From the NCBI GenBank assembly GCA_007118075.1, contig SKSH01000090.1, forward strand, positions 1 through 15,905: DNA of 15,905 nucleotides, given 5' to 3'. The notes beneath the pieces are model-generated. The model did not search any database and had not been told where the DNA came from. It saw only the letters and a list, made by a program, of their open reading frames with translations. How positions within the stretch are numbered: the stretch's first letter is position 1; each line of letters starts with the position of its first letter. This document shows positions 7,089-12,023 of this stretch, piece after piece. A program made the position numbers and the translations under genes. Source of the DNA: Halobacteriales archaeon. Lineage in GTDB: Archaea > Halobacteriota > Halobacteria > Halobacteriales > SKSH01.

Positions 7089-7277
7089 TCAGAACATGTC
7101 GCCCATCCCGAACTTAACAGCCAACGCCTTGACGAGGGCATGGACGACGAGTGCAGCACCGACGAACACGAGCGCGACACCGCCGGCGATGATTGGGTCG
7201 ACATAGCCGATCACGACGAACCCTGCAATGAGTGCCAACAACCCCAATATCCCCGTCAAACCGAGGCCTCGTAACAT
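7089..7277 (-). CDS. Small two-helix membrane protein (DUF7470-like, function unknown)
   Basis: A 62-residue, very hydrophobic protein with two predicted membrane helices separated by a short turn (V-D-P-I-I-A-G-G), then a short tail ending F-G-M-G-D-M-F. Its text resembles a family of tiny haloarchaeal membrane proteins that I recall as DUF7470; that name is tentative. ATG7277 gives the start M-L-R-G-L-G, which fits the family. A longer form from ATG7304 adds nine residues, but that ATG lies inside a TATA-like CTTATG about 28 bases upstream. The gene is divergent from eif1a and directly abuts the end of DUF460. No role can be assigned. Confidence 0.7.
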   Translation of the reverse strand: MLRGLGLTGILGLLALIAGFVVIGYVDPIIAGGVALVFVGAALVVHALVKALAVKFGMGDMF

Positions 7278-7301
7278 GTCTGCTCGGGTGTAGGCCGTTG
7301 G

Positions 7302-7307
7302 CATAAG
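7302..7307 (-). promoter_or_regulatory. TATA-like box for the small membrane protein gene
   Basis: On the minus strand this reads CTTATG, centred about 28 bases upstream of ATG7277. The ATG inside it would start a longer form of the protein, so promoter and start codon are alternative readings of the same bases. Confidence 0.45.
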
Positions 7308-7342
7308 CGCCGCGGTATCAGATTCTAGCAGGCTCCATCGGG

Positions 7343-7348
7343 TTTATA
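7343..7348 (+). promoter_or_regulatory. TATA box for the eif1a-rio1 transcript
   Basis: TTTATA (within GGTTTATAGG) is centred about 28 bases before ATG7374. It is the best match to a haloarchaeal TATA box in the window. With no Shine-Dalgarno site near the ATG, it points to leaderless transcription. Confidence 0.7.
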
Positions 7349-7373
7349 GGATGGTGGGTCCAACGGCCGGGTA

Positions 7374-7664
7374 ATGACCGACGAGGGCGAGGCAGACCTC
7401 GAGGACATTCGGAAGCCCGACGATGACGAGGTGTTCGCCATCGTCACCGAAATGCTCGGCGCGAATCGGGTCCGTGTCAGATGTGCAGATGGGACCGATC
7501 GCATCGCGAGGATCCCTGGTCGGATGCAAAAACGGGTATGGATACGAGAGGACGATGTGGTCCTCGTTTCACCATGGGACTGGCAGGATGAGAAGGCCGA
7601 TATCGAATGGCGCTATGAGAAGACCGAAGCTGACAAGCTCAGAGAGGAGGGGTTGATCTCCTGA
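7374..7664 (+). CDS. eif1a: Translation initiation factor aIF1A
   Basis: A 96-residue OB-fold (S1/IF1-type) factor. It binds the A-site region of the small ribosomal subunit and promotes initiator tRNA binding and start-codon selection. Recognisable core text includes V-F-A-I-V-T-E-M-L-G, R-V-R-V-R-C-A-D-G-T-D-R-I-A-R-I-P-G-R-M, and V-W-I-R-E-D-D-V-V-L-V. An aromatic-rich stretch (S-P-W-D-W-Q-D-E-K-A-D-I-E-W-R-Y) follows. The first 17 residues are acidic, and the length is normal for archaea. It lies 31 bases before rio1 with no obvious promoter between, so the two probably form a transcript for initiation and 40S-type subunit maturation. Confidence 0.97.
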   Translation: MTDEGEADLEDIRKPDDDEVFAIVTEMLGANRVRVRCADGTDRIARIPGRMQKRVWIREDDVVLVSPWDWQDEKADIEWRYEKTEADKLREEGLIS

Positions 7665-7695
7665 CCACTGAGTTGCTCCGACCCGACTCACAACC

Positions 7696-8583
7696 GTGAG
7701 TGAAGAATTCGAGTTCATCGACGAGGAGGGTGCAGACCAACCAGGTGATGAGTGGGAATCGATCGATGTCACCGAAACCGATGCCGATCGGATTGCATCC
7801 AGACAGGACCGGGAGTTCGATGAGTTCAGGAAACTGATCAAGAATCGCGAGGGCTTCAAGGTGGAGGCCTCGGTGTTCGATGACGCCACCTTCGCCGCAC
7901 TGTATAAACTCGTCCAAGATGGATACATCTCCGCATTGGGAGGACCGATCTCGACTGGGAAGGAGGCGAACGTCTACGTGGCGCTTGCCGGTGAGCTCGC
8001 CCGGTCGATTGTCGAGGACGAAGAGGTCGCCTTGAAGGTGTATCGGATCAGTGCAAGCGCTTTCCGTCAGATGCGAGATTATCTCGAGGGTGATCCACGA
8101 TTTACCGATATCCGTGGAGACAAGAAAGAGGTCGTCCTCGCCTGGACCAGGAAAGAGTATGCCAACCTCGAACGTGCCCAAAAAGCGGGGGTGAGGGTTC
8201 CTCGACCGATTGCCGTCGAGCGAAACGCCCTGGTGATGGAACTCATCGGGGAGGAGGTTGATCGGGCCAGACGGCTCGATGAAGTGGAGATCAGCAATCC
8301 ACAGACCGCCTTCGAAGTCGTCAGAGAGTACATGCGACGGCTCTATACCGCAGGTCTCGTCCACGGCGACCTCAGCCAGTTCAACATCCTCATCCACGAG
8401 GGTGAGCTGGTGATCATCGATGTCGGTCAGGCCGTAACGGTGCATCATCCGAACGCAGAGGAGTTCCTCAGACGTGACTGTGAGAACGTCGGGAACTTCT
8501 TTACCCGCCAGGGATACGAGGTGGATGTTGAGGAGCTTTACACCTTCGTGGTGGGAGATGCACCGGCATCGCCGAAGTCTTAA
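7696..8583 (+). CDS. rio1: RIO-type serine/threonine kinase Rio1
   Basis: Atypical protein kinase/ATPase of 295 residues, known in eukaryotes and archaea for late small-subunit maturation. After an acidic N-terminal extension (about 1-50) the RIO core carries every key element. The nucleotide loop is S86-T-G-K-E-A-N-V-Y94, characteristic of Rio1 rather than Rio2. The catalytic lysine is K114 in A-L-K-V-Y-R, and the hinge is M181-E-L-I-G. The catalytic loop is H223-G-D-L-S-Q-F-N230, and the metal-binding Asp is D242 in I-I-D-V-G-Q-A-V. It starts with GTG. The next gene encodes a KH protein of the Pno1/Dim2 type, a partner in the same process in eukaryotes. The last two bases before and into its TAA stop form part of a TATA-like TTAAAA for that gene. 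Confidence 0.97.
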   Translation: MSEEFEFIDEEGADQPGDEWESIDVTETDADRIASRQDREFDEFRKLIKNREGFKVEASVFDDATFAALYKLVQDGYISALGGPISTGKEANVYVALAGELARSIVEDEEVALKVYRISASAFRQMRDYLEGDPRFTDIRGDKKEVVLAWTRKEYANLERAQKAGVRVPRPIAVERNALVMELIGEEVDRARRLDEVEISNPQTAFEVVREYMRRLYTAGLVHGDLSQFNILIHEGELVIIDVGQAVTVHHPNAEEFLRRDCENVGNFFTRQGYEVDVEELYTFVVGDAPASPKS

Positions 8584-8585
8584 AA
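8580..8585 (+). promoter_or_regulatory. TATA-like box for the KH protein gene, overlapping the rio1 stop
   Basis: TTAAAA is centred about 30 bases upstream of ATG8613. Bases 8581-8583 are also the TAA stop of rio1. It may give the KH gene a promoter of its own in addition to readthrough from eif1a-rio1. Confidence 0.5.
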
Positions 8586-8612
8586 CGAGTCCACCGAGTA
8601 TCATCCGATACG

Positions 8613-9161
8613 ATGCAGCATGTGAAGATTCCGCAGGACCGCATCGGTGTGCTCATCGGTGAAGGCGGTGAGACACTGCGGCAGATTGAAGAGCAGGCAG
8701 AGGTGCGACTCAACGTTTATTCAGAGAACGGTTCGGTGAGTGTCGATTCCGTTGGCGACCCTCTGCTTGCGCTTAGAGGGCCAGATATCGTCAAGGGCAT
8801 CGGTCGGGGATTCACACCTGATGAGGCGCTACGGCTGCTCGAGACTGACCTCATGATGCTCGATATCATCGATATCGAGGCACACGCCCGCAATACCAAC
8901 GATCTTCAGCGACTGAAAGGCCGACTCATCGGAGAGGGAGGACGGACCCGCGAACTCCTCGAGGAGCTTACCGGAGCGTCGGTCGTCATCTATGGATCGA
9001 CCCTCTCTTCGATCGGGGGTCCTGAGCAGATCGAGACGGTTCGACGGGCGGTCGAGATGCTCCTGGATGGAGCCCCACATGGTGCAGTCTACAGTTATCT
9101 TGAAGATCGAAAGCGCGAGCGGGAGCAGAGCGGATTGGGGTACCATCCGTATCAGCGATAA
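8613..9161 (+). CDS. KH-domain RNA-binding protein, Pno1/Dim2-like ribosome assembly factor
   Basis: A 182-residue protein with two KH domains. Each has an intact G-x-x-G RNA-binding loop: G16-E-G-G19 in the first and G107-E-G-G110 in the second. Central text (K61-G-I-G-R-G-F-T-P-D-E-A) matches the Pno1/Dim2 family, where the connection packs the two KH domains together. The C-terminus is basic and helical (D165-R-K-R-E-R-E). In eukaryotes Pno1/Dim2 binds near the 3' end of pre-18S rRNA and acts with Nob1 and Rio kinases; the archaeal protein is expected to do the same on 16S rRNA. It lies 29 bases after rio1. It may have its own TATA-like box over the rio1 stop codon. Confidence 0.92.
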   Translation: MQHVKIPQDRIGVLIGEGGETLRQIEEQAEVRLNVYSENGSVSVDSVGDPLLALRGPDIVKGIGRGFTPDEALRLLETDLMMLDIIDIEAHARNTNDLQRLKGRLIGEGGRTRELLEELTGASVVIYGSTLSSIGGPEQIETVRRAVEMLLDGAPHGAVYSYLEDRKREREQSGLGYHPYQR

Positions 9162-9168
9162 GACCTAC

Positions 9169-9174
9169 TTAAAT
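9169..9174 (+). promoter_or_regulatory. Possible second TATA-like element upstream of the thermosome
   Basis: TTAAAT lies 8 bases after the KH gene stop and just before a perfect dyad. If used, transcription would begin near 9196-9200, giving a leader of about 80 bases before ATG9280. It is weaker in support than TTATATT at 9247-9253. Confidence 0.25.
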
Positions 9175-9178
9175 GAGC

Positions 9179-9197
9179 GTGTGAGAATTCCTCACAC
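9179..9197. repeat. Perfect inverted repeat (7-base arms) between KH gene and thermosome
   Basis: GTGTGAG at 9179-9185 and CTCACAC at 9191-9197 are exact reverse complements around a 5-base AATTC spacer. The position is 17 bases after the KH gene stop and about 50 bases before the thermosome TATA box. No T-run follows, so an intrinsic terminator is less likely. A dimeric regulator's operator or an RNA hairpin in a leader are possible. A smaller dyad, GGCTG-TT-CAGCC, lies at 9208-9219. Confidence 0.6.
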
Positions 9198-9246
9198 AGC
9201 TACTACGGGCTGTTCAGCCGGTATCAGATAGTTTGAACCGCACACC

Positions 9247-9253
9247 TTATATT
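9247..9253 (+). promoter_or_regulatory. TATA box for the thermosome gene
   Basis: TTATATT is centred about 30 bases upstream of ATG9280. It is a strong TATA match, as expected for a highly expressed, heat-inducible chaperonin. Its presence directly before ATG9256 argues that the 8-residue upstream extension is not translated. Confidence 0.7.
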
Positions 9254-9279
9254 GAATGACAATCAATCAACTCGCAACC

Positions 9280-10968
9280 ATGGCACAAATGGGCGGTCAA
9301 CCGCTGATTGTACTCTCAGACGACAGTCAGCGGACCTCCGGTCGAGACGCACAGTCGATGAACATCACCGCCGGCAAGGCGGTCGCAGAGGCCGTCAGGA
9401 CGACCCTCGGTCCGAAAGGGATGGACAAGATGCTGGTTGATTCAAGCGGCGAAGTCGTCGTCACCAACGATGGTGTCACCCTCCTGACCGAGATGGACAT
9501 CGACCATCCCGCGGCGAACATGATCGTCGAGGTGGCTGAGACACAGGAAGATGAGGTTGGTGACGGCACCACCACCGCCGTCGTGATCGCCGGTCAACTA
9601 CTCAAGCGAGCGGAGGACCTCCTTGAGCAGGACATCCATGCCACCACCCTCACCCAAGGGTTCCGCGAGGCCGCAGCCCAGGTCAGTGAATACCTCGAAG
9701 AAGGTGCCATCGAGGTCGGCCCAGAGGAGGAGGAAATCCTCCACAAGATTGCTGCAACGGCGATGACCGGTAAGGGAGCAGAAGGATCGAAGGATCTCCT
9801 CTCACAGTTGGTCGTTGAGGCTGTTAGGACCGTCGCTGATGAGGATGGAATCGATCTTGACAACATCAAGATCAAGACGGTCGCCGGTGGATCCATTTCT
9901 GATTCAGAGCTCGTCGACGGGGTCATCGTCAACAAGTCACGCGTCCACGAGAACATGCCAAAGACGATCGAGAACGCCAAGATCGCCGTTATCGAGAGCC
10001 CGTTGGAGGTCGCCGAGACGGAGGTCAGTGCTGAGATCAATGTCACCGATCCAAGTCAGCTTGAAGAGTTCCTCGAGAGCGAAAAAGAGGCGCTTCGAAG
10101 CTACGTTGACACCTTCGTCGATGCCGGTGCAGATGTCGTGCTCTGCCGCAAGGGGATCGACAAATTCGTTCAGCACCATCTTGCCCAAGAAGGTATCATC
10201 GCGGCCCGTCGTGTCTCAAAATCGGATATCGCCAAGGTCTCTCGGGCGACTGGTGCCCGTATCGTCCACGACGTTAACTCGCTGACGGCTGAAGACCTCG
10301 GGTTCGCCGGCCGGGTTGCCGAGCGCGAGATCGGTGGTGATGACGAACTGTTCATCGAGGGTATCGAAGATGCCTCATCGGTGACCCTAGTCGTTCGAGG
10401 TGGAACTGAGCACGTCATCGACGAAGTCGAGCGGGCTATCCTCGACAGCATGGGCGTGGTGCGGACGACGCTCGAGGATGGTATCGTTCTGCCCGGTGGG
10501 GGCGCTCCAGAGGTCGAACTTGCACTCCGTCTCCGCGACTATGCAGAGAGCGTTGGTGGCAGAGAGCAACTCGCCATCGAGGCATTCGCAGAAGCACTCG
10601 AAATCATCCCACGGACACTCGCCGAGAACGCAGGACACGATCCAATCGACAGCTTGGTCGAACTGCGCAGCCAGCACGACGCTGGTGAGTTCGGTGCTGG
10701 GCTCGACGCATACACGGGCGATGTCATCGACATGGCCGCAGAAGGAGTATATGAGCCACTTCGGGTCAAGACACAAGCCATCGAGAGCGCCACGGACGCT
10801 GCCGTAATGATCCTCAGGATAGACGACATCATCGCCGCTGGAGACCTCCGTGTCTCAAGAGACGATGACGAGGAGGAGATGCCAGGTGCCGGCGGCATGG
10901 GTGGCATGGGTGGCATGGGCGGCATGGGTGGCATGGGTGGTATGGGTGGTATGGGCGGCATGATGTAA
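9280..10968 (+). CDS. thsA: Thermosome subunit (group II chaperonin)
   Basis: ATP-driven folding machine subunit (CCT/TRiC-related, double eight- or nine-membered ring), 562 residues from ATG9280. Nucleotide-binding motifs are L43-G-P-K-G47, N63-D-G-V-T67, G94-D-G-T-T-T99, and L404-P-G-G-G-A-P-E-V-E. The D-A-Y-T-G-D-V-I-D-M motif follows near the end of the equatorial domain. The C-terminus is a run of Gly-Gly-Met repeats ending M-M, which projects into the ring cavity. ATG9256 would add eight residues, but a TATA box just before it and the usual haloarchaeal N-terminus favour ATG9280. The neighbourhood suggests the Cct1/ThsA orthologue. Haloarchaea often have several paralogues, so the symbol is tentative. 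Confidence 0.97.
   Translation: MAQMGGQPLIVLSDDSQRTSGRDAQSMNITAGKAVAEAVRTTLGPKGMDKMLVDSSGEVVVTNDGVTLLTEMDIDHPAANMIVEVAETQEDEVGDGTTTAVVIAGQLLKRAEDLLEQDIHATTLTQGFREAAAQVSEYLEEGAIEVGPEEEEILHKIAATAMTGKGAEGSKDLLSQLVVEAVRTVADEDGIDLDNIKIKTVAGGSISDSELVDGVIVNKSRVHENMPKTIENAKIAVIESPLEVAETEVSAEINVTDPSQLEEFLESEKEALRSYVDTFVDAGADVVLCRKGIDKFVQHHLAQEGIIAARRVSKSDIAKVSRATGARIVHDVNSLTAEDLGFAGRVAEREIGGDDELFIEGIEDASSVTLVVRGGTEHVIDEVERAILDSMGVVRTTLEDGIVLPGGGAPEVELALRLRDYAESVGGREQLAIEAFAEALEIIPRTLAENAGHDPIDSLVELRSQHDAGEFGAGLDAYTGDVIDMAAEGVYEPLRVKTQAIESATDAAVMILRIDDIIAAGDLRVSRDDDEEEMPGAGGMGGMGGMGGMGGMGGMGGMGGMM
10894..10965 (+). repeat. In-frame 9-base tandem repeat encoding the Gly-Met-rich chaperonin tail
   Basis: Eight tandem 9-base units of the form GGY-ATG-GGY end in one variant unit (GGC-ATG-ATG). 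They encode the Gly-Gly-Met tail of the thermosome. Units differ only at synonymous third positions until the last. Such tails are typical of haloarchaeal Cct proteins, and copy number varies between relatives. Confidence 0.95.
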
Positions 10969-11003
10969 GCTAGGCGCTCACACATCCACACCCCTTCGTT
11001 TTC

Positions 11004-11011
11004 CTTAAGTT
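11004..11011 (+). promoter_or_regulatory. TATA-like box for the alanine dehydrogenase-family gene
   Basis: CTTAAGTT is centred about 27 bases upstream of ATG11034. The gap after the thermosome is only 65 bases and also holds a T-rich patch (CGTTTTCC, 10998-11005) that may end the thermosome transcript. Confidence 0.5.
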
Positions 11012-11033
11012 ACAACGCTCGGTAGCCGCCACC

Positions 11034-12020
11034 ATGGAGACCTTACTGCTCGACCGAGCCACGGTGGAAGCAACGGTCGATATCGAAGATGTCATCGAGG
11101 CTGTCGAGGATGCATTCGAGGCGTATGCCCGAGGAGACGCCATCATGCCTCCGAAGTCATACATCGAACTTGACGAGTACAACGGCGACTTTCGATCCAT
11201 GCCGGCGTACATGGATGCCGGTGACTGGGATGCAGCAGGACTCAAGTGGGTCAACGTTCACCCGGACAATCCATCCACACACAATCTGCCGACCGTGATG
11301 GGAACCATCATCTACTCAGACCCCGCTACTGCGTACCCCCTCGCCATCATGGATGGCACCTCGGTGACACTCTTGCGAACGGGCGCTGCTGCCGGGGTTG
11401 CCACCGACTACCTGGCCGTAGAGGATGCACGCTCGCTTGGGATCATCGGTGCCGGCGTCCAGGCAGATACCCAACTGGCGGCGATTGCCGCGGTTAGGGA
11501 CATCAAGGAGGTCGTGATCAACGACGTGGATGAGGAGGCCATCGATGCCTTCATCGACCGCTTCGGAGATCGCTTTAAAATCCGAGCTGGGTCGGTCGAA
11601 GAAGCCGCTGCCTGTGACGTACTCTCGACGGTAACACCGGTGACCTCACCTATCGTCGACCTCGAAGACGTCGGGGAGCATACCCACATCAACGCGATGG
11701 GGGCGGATGCCGCCGGAAAGCAGGAACTCGATCCATCGATACTGCAGTCAGCGATGCTGGTCATCGACGATTACGACCAGTGTGTTCATTCCGGCGAGAT
11801 CAATGTCCCATGGGAAGCTGGATTCCTCGACGAAGCTGACATCGATGCCCAACTAGGCGACATCGTGCACGGGTCAGTCCAAGGGCGAGATGCCTCAACC
11901 GGTATCAGTGTCTTCGATAGCACTGGCCTTGCCATCCAGGACATCGCGACAGCACGTGTGGCCTATGAGAGTGCGAATGAGGAAGGCCTCGGCGATCCGC
12001 TCGACCTCCTTCGTGTCTGA
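11034..12020 (+). CDS. Ornithine cyclodeaminase/mu-crystallin family dehydrogenase, probably alanine dehydrogenase
   Basis: NAD(P)-dependent enzyme of 328 residues, full length for the family. The substrate-binding part has M38-P-P-K41, R54-S-M-P-A-Y and K71-W-V-N-V-H-P. The nucleotide-binding fold starts at L113-L-R-T-G-A-A-A-G and S134-L-G-I-I-G-A-G-V-Q-A144. Later come H218-I-N-A-M-G-A-D225 and F294-D-S-T-G-L-A-I-Q-D. The family includes ornithine cyclodeaminase, archaeal alanine dehydrogenase (pyruvate plus ammonia to alanine), ketimine reductase and others. Sequence alone does not fix the substrate. I favour alanine dehydrogenase because that is the characterised archaeal type. The stop lies 3 bases from the stop of the convergent leuS. 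It has its own TATA-like box and probably stands alone. Confidence 0.88.
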   Translation: METLLLDRATVEATVDIEDVIEAVEDAFEAYARGDAIMPPKSYIELDEYNGDFRSMPAYMDAGDWDAAGLKWVNVHPDNPSTHNLPTVMGTIIYSDPATAYPLAIMDGTSVTLLRTGAAAGVATDYLAVEDARSLGIIGAGVQADTQLAAIAAVRDIKEVVINDVDEEAIDAFIDRFGDRFKIRAGSVEEAAACDVLSTVTPVTSPIVDLEDVGEHTHINAMGADAAGKQELDPSILQSAMLVIDDYDQCVHSGEINVPWEAGFLDEADIDAQLGDIVHGSVQGRDASTGISVFDSTGLAIQDIATARVAYESANEEGLGDPLDLLRV

Positions 12021-12023
12021 GGC

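Noticed and set aside
7639..8604. 321-residue minus-strand open frame covering rio1
   Set aside because: The + strand encodes Rio1 with every catalytic motif. Long antisense frames are common in GC-biased haloarchaeal genes, and this translation matches nothing I recognise.
9256..9279. Thermosome start at ATG9256
   Set aside because: The ATG follows the TATA box by 2 bases, so transcription should begin downstream of it. ATG9280 gives the expected N-terminus.
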